From contig CAJJDP010000080.1 of the NCBI GenBank assembly GCA_905182995.1, positions 248,001-312,000 of the forward strand: a DNA stretch of 64,000 nt, written 5' to 3'. The translations under genes and the position numbers were made by a program. Below, in pieces: positions 50,534-63,698 of this stretch; position 1 is the first letter of the stretch, and each line of letters opens with the position of its first letter. The DNA comes from Paramecium octaurelia. Its lineage: Eukaryota; Ciliophora; Oligohymenophorea; Peniculida; Parameciidae. The notes beneath the pieces were generated by a model. That model was not told where the DNA came from. It did no database searches and was given only the letters and a program-made list of their open reading frames with translations.

Positions 50534-51817
50534 CCAGAGACATTATCATTTGATTTAGATAATTTTTTAAAGAATTCCATTTTTTTCAGTATTTAATAAT
50601 ATGTTTTTATTAACTATAAATATATAAATATAATAAAAAAGGGAACTATCTTGATAAGAGATAATTTATACTTGTTTAATATTCTAATAATGCACAGTTA
50701 CCTCTTGATTATTCTTAAAATTTTCAGAATCAAAATTCCCTCGTAATTTGAAAGAATTGGAACTATTTATTGGAAATTATGCAGTTAGACTTTTCATTAT
50801 TTTTCATATACAAATTATTAAATCAGATTTTCAATTTTACAACTTAAAGAAACAAATATAAAAATCAAGAAACTACATTTATTTATATCTGTTAATATTA
50901 AATTTAATAATCAATTATAGATATTAATTAAGTTCTTCTATTAAATATTTTTGAAAATATGTAGTTATTATACCTCATAAATTAAGTGTTATTTCAGATA
51001 TTGCAGAACAGTAGGATGCAAGGAAATACCAAAATTTGCAAACCATAAATAATGAATGAATAAAAATTCAAAGGCTTATTCAAATTAAGTAATTTTAACA
51101 ATATTAAACATATATGCATCTCAAAGACCAAATTTTTAAATCAGTTCAACTGAATAATAATATTCACAATTTATTTCTCAAGGTTAATAATTGATAAATA
51201 GCATAAGATGTGTTGTAGAGTAATAATATAAAGGATAATCATGAAATCAAAGAAGTGAATTTTTTTTGTATTTTCTTGTTATAAATAAGATACTACTATT
51301 ATGAATTCAAAGATTATATTGAGATATGTATTATTATAAATTTTTAATTGATTCTTATTTTGTTTCACCTAAATAAAGCCAAAAATCTCTCATTTAAAAA
51401 TCATTTATATAAAAACATTGTATATTTCATTTTTCTAAACTCCAGAAGGCCTTCTTATGTCATTTTTATGCTTAAAAATAAGATATATGATGGTTAATTA
51501 TAGTTTTGAAATCTTAACTTTTATCATTGAGGAAAGGCAATCCTATTTATATTACTCCAAATATCAATTTGGTTCAGTTTAGATAATTATTCTTCTAGGA
51601 TTCTACTGTTGAATCCTAACTTGAAAAACAATATTTCTCCAAAAAGTAGCAAGAAGGAATTAAAATAATGAAATGTGAAGCAGTTTCAAGCATAAAAACT
51701 AGAAATTAAAGATATTAAATAAGTTTAGTTTTCTTAACAAAAGAGCAGATCCTAGGTTAAACAACCACTATTGTCATTATTAATATTTAATTCTAAAGTA
51801 CAATATTATAAAAAATA
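50534..51817. other. Long AT-rich region without a supported gene
   Basis: About 1.3 kb. Only short broken frames occur (for instance near 51560-51670 on the plus strand), with no start, no domain and no consistent splice sites. It could hold the remains of a lost gene; nothing can be named. Confidence 0.4.
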
Positions 51818-52595
51818 ATGGGCATTAAATGTTCCAAACGTAAAAACAAGTCTTTTCGAAATGAAATTATTTAAGCCCAACCTATTCAAATGAGTTAAAC
51901 TACTTCGAAGGAGGCTTTAGCTTTTTGTGATTCTCAAGATTTAGCTAATTTCATGCGAACTAAACCAGTCAAGTCTTATATATAGGAAGTTATTTAGAAG
52001 TAATAAATTTATTTTGACTCATGTGAACAATTGACTCGAATAATAGAAGGGAAATCTGAGATTCTTTTGAGGTGTTATAATGATTTTACTGAAAAAGCCT
52101 TAAAAATTAAACTCATGGTCCTAAAGTACTACAAGGAGAAATTTTTGGCTTATCAGGAATAGGAACCTGGATGTATTGAAAACAAGGATTAGATAGCGAA
52201 TGAAACAATGCAAGTATGATATCTGATTGCATGATAAGATACTCATTGAGACGAACATTATCCTAAATTGCTTAATGGATAAAAATTTTGATGTTGAATA
52301 GGAATTATGGTGGGGAAATGATTATTTTAAAGAGAGGATACAAAGTTTGGGAGCTAATGGGGATGAGAAAATTTAAAATGACCAAATTGTTTAACCTATT
52401 GTTCAATATTTATAAGCATTAAAAAATAAAGTTACATAATCTATACCCATAAATCAATAATAATAAAGACCTTTTCAGTAGAATCAATCTGTTGTGAATA
52501 GTACAGCCATAGCTCAAGTGCATCTGACTAAATTTTACAATGATCTTAAGTTAGAGTTTGCAAAGGATGCTGGTGAAGAATAGATTTCTTCTTGA
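51818..52595 (+). CDS. Myristoylated helical protein, unknown
   Basis: 250 aa from exons 51818-52213 and 52239-52595 (25-nt intron ending AAG). The N-terminus MGIKCSKRKNKS has Gly-2, a cysteine and a basic cluster: a likely N-myristoylation plus palmitoylation signal for membrane binding. The rest is soluble and helical, with EQLTRIIEGKSEILL and VEQELWWGND, a Gln-rich linker and an acidic end. No family recognised. Confidence 0.68.
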
Positions 52596-52640
52596 TCGAA
52601 TTGAATAAATAATTATATATATAAAAATATAATTTAATTT

Positions 52641-53351
52641 ATGAATTAGCCTTATCTTCATCCAGCTAATCAAATTATTCAGGATTCAGCACCCAAAGAA
52701 ACACTTTATGTAACTGGATTGAATGATAAAATTAAACTAGAAGACTTGAAATTTATATTGTACATACTCTTTTCATAATTTGGAGAAGTCCTTTAAATGG
52801 TCATGAAGAAAACTCAAAAGTTAAGAGGATAAGCATTTATAGTATTTTAAAACATCACTTATGCTACAAATGCCAAAGCAGCGTTGTCAGGTATGATTGT
52901 TTATGACAAACCATTGGTATATCTATTCCTGCTATTTTAGATTATTGAATTTGCATACAAGAAGAGTGTTATTTTTGATAGAATTGAAGGCAAATTTTAT
53001 TATAAACAAAAGCAACATAAGGAATTGCAACCCACTTTGCCAAATGAATTAATCAAAGAAAAGAAATAGAAAAAGTTTGATGAGAAAATACAAAACAGTA
53101 GCAATTTTAATTAGGGAGAAATCAATAATGTCCTTTTGATAGAGTCATTGCCTCCATTTGTTACTGAAATCATGTTATCAGAGCTATTTAGGTAATACCC
53201 TGGTTATTCACTCATTAAGTTGATACCTGCTAGAGGCTTGGCATTTGTTGAATATTAGAATGATGATCAAGCGACAGTTGCTTTGAAGGGTTTGAGCAAC
53301 TTTAAAATCACTCCAGAGTGTCAACTAAAAGTAAAATATGCCAAAAAGTGA
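52641..53351 (+). CDS. U1A/U2B''-type snRNP protein with two RRMs
   Basis: 228 aa from exons 52641-52916 and 52941-53351 (24-nt intron). RRM1 has RNP2 LYVTGL and RNP1 RGQAFIVF, with YDKPLIIEFAYKK after the splice, matching the conserved end of U1A/U2B'' RRM1. A Lys-rich linker leads to RRM2 with NVLLIESLPP and RGLAFVEYQ. Two RRMs of this type with this spacing are typical of U1A, U2B'' or the fly SNF protein, which bind stem-loops of U1 or U2 snRNA in the spliceosome. Sequence alone does not decide which snRNA. Starts 45 bp after the upstream stop. Confidence 0.8.
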
Positions 53352-53763
53352 AGAGTATTTTAAAACATAATTTTTTATATACCTAATTAATTATCCATCA
53401 GTATGCAATATCTTCTCTTATAATTTGTTAGATCCACCATAATAAAATTACAATTTAAGCAAAATGTAATTTGAATTTCTCATTATACACTTTTTTCAAA
53501 TCAACTTTAATATACTCATTTATTTAATTAATTAAATTTTATTATGAAACTTCCTCCTAATTATTTTCAAATAATTTATGTTCGTTGTAAAGACTTGCTT
53601 TTATGCTAGAAATAATGAAAATGTTGAATAGATAGAATGTCAATTTAATTTTAAAAGAAATTACCCACTAATAACAAAAAGAAGATTTCTCGAATGTTCA
53701 TCTATCTAAACAAAATTCATTCTGTTCGAACACATTTATAAATTAAAAATAAGTGATTATAAT
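53352..53763. other. AT-rich region between convergent genes
   Basis: About 410 bp between two convergent stop codons. No frame or RNA gene is supported on either strand. Confidence 0.5.
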
Positions 53764-54674
53764 TCATGGTTTTTCTGTATCTAAATCAGGAATTTTAGTT
53801 GCTTATGTAGCTGATTGAGAAATTTTAACAGGACAACATTTATTAGATATCCAATATAATGCATGGTCAATTTTCACTTCCCAATAGCAAACTTAGTTAT
53901 AAAAGTAATGTGCAAAAATATATCCAGCAGGCACCTATAATAATTTTTATTAAATTTTACATCAATTGTGTAATGAATTCTAAAAGAAATAACTATAAAA
54001 GCCTAAAAGAAGGATGATATAAAAAAAAATAAGGCGAACCATTTCTTGCCCAATTTTCTCATCTCCAATGCACAAATCACCAAAAATCCCACATGACCCT
54101 AGATTAGGAATAAATTCTTACAGAGTAAAAGAAATCTGAATAATTCCCGTATTTTACAACAAAGGTTGGCACTCCTGGATCCTTCCAATAGTAATTATCA
54201 GCAAACTGAAGTTTAAAAATATTCAAATGAATTGCCCTGATTCCATAGAATATGATTAAAGCAGCAAACAGTCTGAAATTTCTAACATAAAACACCCAAT
54301 AAAGACTGACGTAGAAAAAGGCAAAGTCTAAAATGAGGCCAGAGATTACTTGCATCAGAGAAGCAAACCTAATTGCAATTTAAATTGAATAAGTACCATG
54401 TGTGAGAATGATATAATTTGTTGATTCCTTCAGTGCAATTGTGTCCTACATCAAATATTCCTTTGATGTCATCCTATGGTGTACCCAGTATTTCACCGAT
54501 TTGAGTGATCACAATATAACTGAAAAATATGAAAATTCTAAATCGAAAGTTATAGCAAGGGTTATCAGGCACAGCACTTTGTCTATAATCAATCTTCGAA
54601 GGGACCTACAGTTTTTGTACTTCACTTCCATGGTAAATTGACAAATCTTCTGATTATTTATTTGAGATATGCAT
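53764..54674 (-). CDS. Sphingomyelin-synthase-like (PAP2-type) membrane enzyme
   Basis: 277 aa from exons 54674-54397, 54368-54122, 54098-53961 and 53934-53764, in exact phase. It has about six hydrophobic helices. Motifs of the sphingomyelin synthase/SMSr branch of the PAP2 superfamily are present: FYSGHVGFL, created by the second splice, supplies the first catalytic His, and FRIHYTIDVPAGY, across the third splice, supplies the second His and Asp. Such Golgi/plasma-membrane enzymes move a phospho-head group onto ceramide (sphingomyelin or ceramide phosphoethanolamine). Ciliates carry phosphono- and phospho-sphingolipids, so the exact head group is open. Cys-rich C-terminal tail (NKCC). Confidence 0.8.
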
Positions 54675-55283
54675 TTTAATAATATTATTTATTAAATTAG
54701 TCATCATACATTATGTGTGTATTTATATTGAAATTTAAATTTTATTTAATTGAGAATAAATCCTCAAATACTTATTAAAATAATATTATATATAATACAA
54801 TATCAAATATATTTCATTATTATAATATAAATTCTCTGATCCCTAAAATCATTTGCAACTTATCTATCAAAGGATCCCACCTATTTCAATGGATGCGCAA
54901 TACTAATTGGCAATCTTTATGTACACTAATTGGAGACTAAGTATAGACTTCAATCAACTCTTATTGGTTATAAATGTTTTACAATATTATTGAGTAGATT
55001 TTAGTGATCTGACAGTGTTTCTATTTATTTATAAATCTATCTTTGTGGACATTTGAATGGGAAAGTTGAGTCTTCTTTAAAAATACAAAGGGTTTTGATA
55101 ATATAGGGATACCTTATGAGAAATTGATATATTAAAAAATTAATTCTCTAAAATTGATGATAGAAAGTAATTGTTGTAACACTAAAGGAGAAGACAAATT
55201 ATATTAAATTCCAATTTAGATCTCAAATAATTTGCACTTAGTATTTATATTAATAATAACAATATCATAAGGAAATTAAAAAA
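54675..55283. other. AT-rich intergenic stretch
   Basis: About 600 bp with no coding frame I can support on either strand. It lies downstream of the degraded Cys-rich gene and upstream of the sphingomyelin-synthase-like gene, both on the minus strand. Confidence 0.45.
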
Positions 55284-56068
55284 TCATTATAATAACCTTT
55301 ATGATAACTCCAAAATTATCTGGTGAACCACTGCACTTTAACAAGAATTTGAATTAGGATTCCAAAAGTATGAAAATCTAGTATAAAGGTAACAATTATA
55401 TTCAGCTAAATCTTTTGGCATTGCCTCAACACAATGACTCTCCTCCAACTTACATAATTCTAAAGATTAAGGATTAATACCATAAATATCGAAAGGATTA
55501 TAATCATGGACATAACTGCAAACATTGTTATTTACATTATCATATTTCTTTGGGATACAAGTTTCATTTGAAAATCACAGTTAGTAAGGTGATATTTGCA
55601 TTTCTCTTTTGGAAGCCAATCAAATCCAGATATTAAATTAAAATTACTACAAGATTTCAAAACCTAGCATTTATTATCGATAAACCCAAATTCTCCATCA
55701 TTTGAGACCCATAATCGGAACAACTTGGAATAACTTTATCTTCATACTTTTTTCCATCTTGTGACATAAAATAATTAGAAATAGCTTCACATGCTCTCTT
55801 ATCGCCAACATATTGATCACAACCAGTGAAATTTGTGCATTTTCCTACGAGATATACACACCTTTTATCATCTGCATAATAATCGGGATCATAATTCAAT
55901 ATTTGGCAGAATTCCATTTTGATGCATTTATTTTTATCCCAATTGCATAGCCCTCCCATTTTCCATCTTTTCAATCACTGTGAGTAATTCTTCACAACTG
56001 CATTTGGTTTGGACATCAATATAAGTTGATGATACAATCTATAATATAAATGATATAAAGATTAACAT
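55284..56068 (-). pseudogene. Degenerate cysteine-rich surface-type gene
   Basis: Starts with a signal peptide (MLIFISFILQIVSS) at 56068 and continues CSCEELLTVIEKM, then NWDKNKCIKMEFC, CVYLVGKCTNFTGC, and later KCQVLKSC and LELCKLEESHC, to TGA at 55286-55284. The Cys spacing and C-x-W pattern match the other Cys-rich genes, but the reading frame shifts at least three times (near 55950, 55700 and 55560). Most likely a decaying family member, unless sequence quality is poor here. Confidence 0.55.
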
Positions 56069-56506
56069 TTATTAAATTAATCATTATTTTTTGGCTTTAG
56101 AATGCATAATTTCCTCAATCTTTGTAATCTGATATTTTCATCAGAATTATGTATTTAATGAATCATCATAGAAGAATTTTATATTTCAACCATAATTTTT
56201 ACCCTGGGATTTTCTTAATCAGTATCAATTTTATAATGCTTATTCTTCTTATAGGCTCTCCTAGAAATAAGTCTAAAACATTATTGTTCATTATAATAAT
56301 TAATAAATAATAATTTTTCTGTCAATTTAGTTTTCTTTGATTGCAAGAGAAAAACAATAATAAAATTATTAAAACTAAATTTATAATTAAAATAACTAAA
56401 TTATAATTTATAAGGAATAAGTTGATCAACTAATTTCAATATGTTGTCTTATCATAAATCATAAATATTTAATATCAAAAATTCAATAAATATTTACGCT
56501 ATTGAT
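56069..56506. other. AT-rich intergenic stretch
   Basis: About 440 bp. Short open pieces only; nothing recognised. Confidence 0.5.
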
Positions 56507-57590
56507 TCATATACTTGAAGTCTTAACTTTATTAGATGGTTATCTTGATATCTTTTTAAATTCACTATTAGCCTAAGTTCGAACTCTAATATTTCTATTG
56601 TAAGCAGTTAGAGAATTCAATTTGTCATCGAATTATTTTTAGTAAAACTGTTTGACAAATGATTTCATAGCATCGTCATTTATTCTGGATGGTTGTAAAG
56701 TTTAAGAGTTGGTTGGAGTAAACAAATACTATGTAGAATTGAATTCTTCTGCTAGATCGATTTTTTGATGATTAAGTTTCAAAAGTGAAACTACTTCAGG
56801 CTTTTATTTTGCTTTCTCTATATTGTCTCCTACAGGAGCTTATTATGATAAAGCCATAATAAAATTGGCTTCTTTTTCAATATTACTTATTGTTCCCATT
56901 CTGCGGAACACCCTAGCAGTATTTACTTTTTAAGTATTCTCAGTTTAAAACTTTATGTCTTCCATTAAGATTGGATCGAATTTAAGATTTATTGAATCCT
57001 TATTCTAACCAAATCTATTAATATAGTCAACAAGAGCATAAAACTTCATATCTCCAAATTCAAAATATTTTTTTGGTTTTGCTTAGCCTTCTCTTAATTC
57101 TTAAGAAATTTATTTAACTCTTTGCAAGTAACTTTTACTAAAGACATCTAATTTTGGAGGTCTGAGTGAGTCAGCATAACTTTTAACTGCAAGCATTTTT
57201 TGTAGAAGTGTAGCGTTCTTTTTCTTTTCGTATTATTTGTATTGTTTTAGTATGGCTAATTCAGCTGGAGTAAATTTTTCATTGAGATCTGTATCAAATA
57301 TGTATATTACCAGCAGATTCTTTATAACCAACACCCAAATCAAATTTCATCAGAAAACCTGGTTACCATCCTTTTTGACCAAGCAATCGATCTGGTTGTA
57401 TTTTAAGTATTTTATGTCCTGGAGGTCCAATATTTTATTGTGTTTGATCGATCTAATATAATTTTAGCCTACTTTGCAAAACTATTTGCGACAAAATTTC
57501 CTGGCAGTATCCTTTTCACATCCCTCTTCTCGTAATTTCAAATACATCATTACATTGTTGTTGTAAGAAAAATTTAGATGAGTACACATT
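56507..57590 (-). CDS. Uncharacterised ~350-aa protein
   Basis: Exons end at TGA 56509-56507. Introns at 57453-57472 (20 nt) and 57289-57310 (22 nt) join a clean frame: DTARKFCRKQFCK, IGPPGHKILKIQPDRLLGQK, GWQPGFLMKFDLGVGYKES, FTPAELAILKQYKQ and a Gln/Lys-rich C-terminus. The N-terminus is uncertain: starting from ATG 57590, a run of four T at 57539-57542 shifts the frame, whereas three would give MMYLKLREEGCEKD. No family recognised; the GPPGHK and WQPGF motifs may be diagnostic. Its 5' end nearly abuts the divergent MAPK15 gene. Confidence 0.65.
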
Positions 57591-57603
57591 AAATATAAAT
57601 TAA

Positions 57604-59226
<1,623 letters not shown>

Positions 59227-59326
59227 TTTTTAGTTTATATATAATTTCAAATAACAGATTCTAATCTACTTTATGGTTTGAATGAAATAATCTGGTATAA
59301 TATTGTTAAATTAAATATCTAAATTT

Positions 59327-59915
59327 ATGTCTGAGGAAAAAGTGCAATAAATAGATCCTAGTATTGAAAATAAACCAGCACCACCTTTAGGACCTAAAAG
59401 ACCAGAGAAAGAGCCTCAATTAGAAAATTTAGATGAGATATTTAAGAGAATTTCGGATGATTTTAGCGATGTAGCTCCACTTTAACAAATTGCTCAAAAA
59501 TTTAATGTCAATCCTGGATAATTAGTCTTAGGTATAATTTTTGTTGCCTTTACACTCACAATATTTGGAGCAGGAAATTTGTTAGTCAAAATATTGATTG
59601 GTATTCTATACCCTGCATACATGAGTGTTTAATGTGTGAAATAAAAGGATGATGCAAAATCTAAAATGTGGCTTTCCTATTGGGTGATTTACCTACTCAT
59701 GTTTTTGCTAGACAGAGTGATGTGGTTTGCATTCCATGACCTATTGTAATTGTATTTCCCTATCAAAAACATGAGTCTTATTTGGATGTATTATCCTAAA
59801 ACCAGAGGTATTTACGTGTATATATATTTTAGGTGCAATAATAATATTTGACAAACTAGTGTTATAACTCAATTAATTGGGTCTGCTGGAAAAACCAAAA
59901 TAAAAACATGAGTGA
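59327..59915 (+). CDS. REEP5/6/YOP1-type ER-shaping protein
   Basis: 187 aa from exons 59327-59807 and 59833-59915 (25-nt intron). After a Pro-rich acidic N-terminus, hydrophobic hairpins carry the TB2/DP1/HVA22 signature: LIGILYPAYMSVQCVK, then DDAKSKMWLSYWVIYLLMFLLD, ending LIWMYYPKTRGAIIIFDKL. These proteins insert as wedges and curve ER tubules. Length is normal for REEP5/YOP1. The gene converges on the next one with stop codons only 16 bp apart. Confidence 0.87.
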
Positions 59916-59931
59916 TATATAGATGCATTAA

Positions 59932-61547
59932 TCATTTATTAAATTTCTTCATTGCCAATCTCACTTTCAATTTTCCATTCTCAAATGAAGTCGTGGCATT
60001 AAAGTCTCCTCTAAAGTTTCCTTTCAATTTCTATTGCAAAGTCTCCTTAAAGTACTCTCCGAAATACAAATCTGAAACTCCATACAATATTTCATTGTGT
60101 AATGGAATCTAACAATTTGGGATTAGAAGTTCTGATATACTCTCACCATTCTTAAATTTCAAAGAGAATGGCAACTCATCATTTTGTTATTTCATCAATC
60201 CTGTTAATGTGCATTATAACTATTTAATTAATAATATTGTTTACTGATTCTCCAATGAATTCAACTGTGTTGGTTCTAATAGAAACCTCTTATTTAGACA
60301 AAGACTTTAATTCTTAAACTAGATTGGATGCAAATTTAATTTCAAAATCTGAAAATGTAAATTGCTTGTTTTAATATATTGCTTTGAATTGAAAACTTCT
60401 GCCTTCCAACTTTTACGGAAGAGCAAACAATTCATTTTTAATAAAGTGTCTCCATGATTTACCTGAAAACCTTTATAATACATTTTCAACATCTATATCT
60501 TATTTGAGAGTTTCGCTTGTCATACATGCAGATCCATTGGATGAGAAACTCAAATACAGCTGGCTATCTCCAAAGGATTGTTTAGTAATTTCAATCAATA
60601 AAAGAAACTCCTTCTTGTAGCCATGTTATAAACCAATCATATACCAATTATCATCGTCTAATTGGTATCCAACCTCGCTTTTACATAAGCTACATGCTCT
60701 TTATTAAATAGGGTTATTGCTACAAGGGGCTAATTCTAAATAATTATTTTTATTATTAAAATGAATGAAGGTTTAGTTTTAAGCTGGTACCTTCTAAACA
60801 AATTCTTCCTCTGGGACTGGCTCTCTCCTTTTTTTCTTTTTTATTATTTTTTTTTCCATCTCTTCCAAATCTCCAAGAGATTGAACCTTTGTCTTTTTAG
60901 TAGAATTTAAAACTTCTAATAATTCTTCATCTTCTAAATCTTATTTCTTTTGTTTTTTCTTCTTTTATTGTTTAGGGACCTATATCATCTAATCATCAGC
61001 ATCATTCCAATCATCGGGGATTTCAATTATTTACTTTCTTTTCTTTTCATTATCTAACATTTATAATTGTTATTGTTATTCAAGCTTCAACTTTTCTAAT
61101 CTCTGTTACTCCATAAATTATTATTCTAATCTCAACTATTCTTACCTTTATTATTCCAATTTCAATTATTCTAATCTTTATTATTCAGCCCTCTGTTACT
61201 CTATTTTCAGTTATTCAATCTTCTCTTATTCCTTTTATTATTAAATAATCATCTCCTCATCATTGTCTGATTAATCATCAGATTCATCCACCTCATCGTA
61301 TTGTGAAACCTCATCATATTGTTAATATTCATCATCTTCTGATTATTCACTTACTGTGATATAGCCTTCACTAAATATATCTGAACTATCATATTCAACA
61401 ATAGTTTATTCTAAGCAATATTCAAAAACGTTTACTTGGAACTTTAGTTTTTTGTTTCATGAGTTACTGAAACTCAAACAATTTATCGACAGGATCCTAA
61501 GTAATTGCTAAAAAAAACAACTACATTAAGGCTAATATATAAAGCAT
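59932..61547 (-). CDS. Acidic secretory-pathway coiled-coil protein, unknown
   Basis: 521 aa from exons 61547-61436, 61410-60245 and 60219-59932. A signal peptide (MLYILALMQLFFLAI) is followed by a very acidic region (DEVSQYDEVDESDDQSDNDE), a Gln/Glu coiled coil with repeated QQRLEQLKLE-type units, a Lys-rich patch, and a C-terminal globular part with a CSLCKSEVGY cysteine pair, LYLSFSSNG and SDLYFGEYF. No ER-retention tail of KDEL type. The C-terminal half may be a lipid- or ligand-binding beta domain, but no family is recognised. Lumen or secreted location is inferred from the signal peptide. Confidence 0.75.
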
Positions 61548-61967
61548 TCCGTTTTATATTATTAATAAAATATTACATAAAAAAAGTTAAATGAAAATTT
61601 CCTATAATTAAAATTCATTAACCATAAGATTAAATTATACTAGTTTTTGTTTCAATTCAATGTTCCTTAATTTTTTTTTTTGAGAAATAATTTATAAAAA
61701 TGATATGATATTTAAAATCTCAATTAGATAATTCAGATTCATAGAGAACATCAGGATTTTTCAGATGAAAATTATGTTTAATAAATATTCTATAATATCA
61801 TTCTAATTGCAAACACAGTGAGATCGAAACAATAATTAATAATCAGAGCCTTACATTTAGTAAAGTTCTTAAATGCCTAAATTGAACTGAAACATAATTC
61901 AATTTTATCAACTTCAAGCAAATATGTTTAAGAATGGCTTCTTGGAGTTTAATCATAATAATAATGA
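61548..61967. other. AT-rich intergenic stretch
   Basis: About 420 bp between two minus-strand genes; presumably contains the 3' end of the importin-like transcript and the promoter of the acidic protein gene. No other frame seen. Confidence 0.5.
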
Positions 61968-63024
61968 TCAATCCTGATATTAAGTTATTTATTATAAAAT
62001 CATAGATTTATTATTTTCACACTAATTCTCCATTTCTATATTTTATAAAGATTTCAAGTATTCATCAGAACATAATATTTCATCTTTGATCAACTTATTT
62101 ATCAAGCTGAAATACTCTTGTAATTTAAGTCCGAAAGCACAAACTTCCATGCGCTGAAGGATTAACTTAGGTTCAAGTTAGATTCTAGGATACAATATAT
62201 TACTTAGCTTCAATAATCCTAAATAGTCTTTATACCTAAATATCTCATTTAATTAAATTATGATTTCCTCATCTAAATCTATTTTATGCTTAATCTCTAA
62301 ATAATTGACTAAAATGAATAGACTCTTTTGAACTATTTGGTTATCGTTGTCTCTAAAATGTTTACATAATTCATCTAAATGATTTTGTTATAAATGAACA
62401 GGTTAGCTAGATTGTAAATTTAAGATAGTATCAAAGATAGCAGAGGCAATGTCTTTTCGACCCATGTTGTTGAACAAAAAGTTTGTTACTGAGTCTAAAA
62501 AGTCTTCTTAAAGTTGTTCTTTCTTTAGGAATTCATCAATCAGCCAAACAATCGTAATTTTGAACTCTGACATTGAATAATTGCAGATTTCAATGGCTCT
62601 TTAAATTATAAATCTAAGTTTATCATCAGGGAAATTAATAAAATCAATTAAATTTCCAATTATGGAAAGTAACTAAATTTTCACTCAAATTTAAATTACA
62701 TAATTTAAGCTTACTTCCTAAGTTGAAGTCTATGTGTAATTATTCATAAGCTGAATTGTTTTTTCAAATGCCACTGTCAGAACCCCTTAATCTACCATGT
62801 ACTTATTGCATTAATAATCTTCAACTGAACTTAAAAAAGAGATGAACTACAAATAATCTGGCTGATCTATTTCTTTAAGCAATTCGCTAATCGGATTTTC
62901 AAGAACTGCTTATCTGAAGTATTATGGAGTGGCTTATAATTTGATAATTCTTCTTTTTGCAAATTCTTTCTGCCTTTACTCAGCTCTTATTTTAATATGG
63001 AAATTCTCTCTCATTTATTTCATG
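61968..63024 (-). CDS. Importin-alpha-like armadillo protein
   Basis: Exons about 63024-62715 and 62672-61968, joined by a 42-nt intron that contains in-frame stops. The N-terminal helix IKIRAEQRQKEFAKRR resembles the importin-beta-binding (IBB) segment of importin alpha. The rest is helical armadillo-like repeats: ISELLKEIDQPDYLQFISFL, FISFLSSVEDYQ, LLSIIGNLIDF, IFDTILNLQSS, SLFILVNYLE. Importin alpha carries nuclear localisation signals through the pore. At about 340 aa it is shorter than usual (about 530). The start needs one base removed near 63000 (CCC versus CC) for MRENF to join the frame, so the 5' end is uncertain. Confidence 0.55.
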
Positions 63025-63341
63025 TTTATTAATTAATTTATTAGCTTTAGAAATCATAAAGACTTTATGTTAATAGATTTATTAGACGACTCAAGTAGGT
63101 AATTACAGTCTAAACCAATTTAAACTATCATTTACTATTTGTTGCAAATTAAAATTTGTTTGCTTTTAGCAAAACCAACTTAATATTGAACAAGTTTTCT
63201 TAAATGCACTTTTGAAATACATATTTAATATGTTCTAATAATTTGAGTAAACTTGTTTAAAATTATTAATTGCCAAATAGTGAGCACATTACTTAAATTT
63301 TCAGAATAGGGTACTATTAATCAAAGCTCCAAAAAAGGGTA

Positions 63342-63698
63342 TCACTACAATTAAGCTTAAAGACATAAAAACAAGATGACATCTTAAAGTTATAAATTTA
63401 TTTAACGGATCAATATAATGGATGAACCATATTTAAAATAATTTAGTTATGAATTATTTTTTTTGGCTTTGATATATTTTTCTTGATGAAAGAAATTATT
63501 CTTTAGTTTTTTTCTTTCTAATTCTAAGTAAGATATAGCTTATAGAAAGCAAAACAGTTTTAAACCTTTTTTCTCAATTATTTGTTTCTTAACTTGAAAA
63601 ATATCTATTCCTCTTTTTCTGAGGTACTGAACATGTTTGCGATCTAGGAGATTCATTTTAATCTTTATTACCCTCGTTTCACAATTTATTTTTTTCAT
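63342..63698 (-). CDS. Possible small basic protein
   Basis: A minus-strand frame of 118 codons from ATG 63698: MKKINCETRVIKIKMNLL, then KHVQYLRKRGIDIFQVKKQ, ending in TGA 63344-63342. The first 60 codons look coding (varied codons, amphipathic), the rest less so. No family recognised and no neighbouring context. The flanks (63025-63341, 63699-64000) are AT-rich with nothing supported. Confidence 0.3.
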
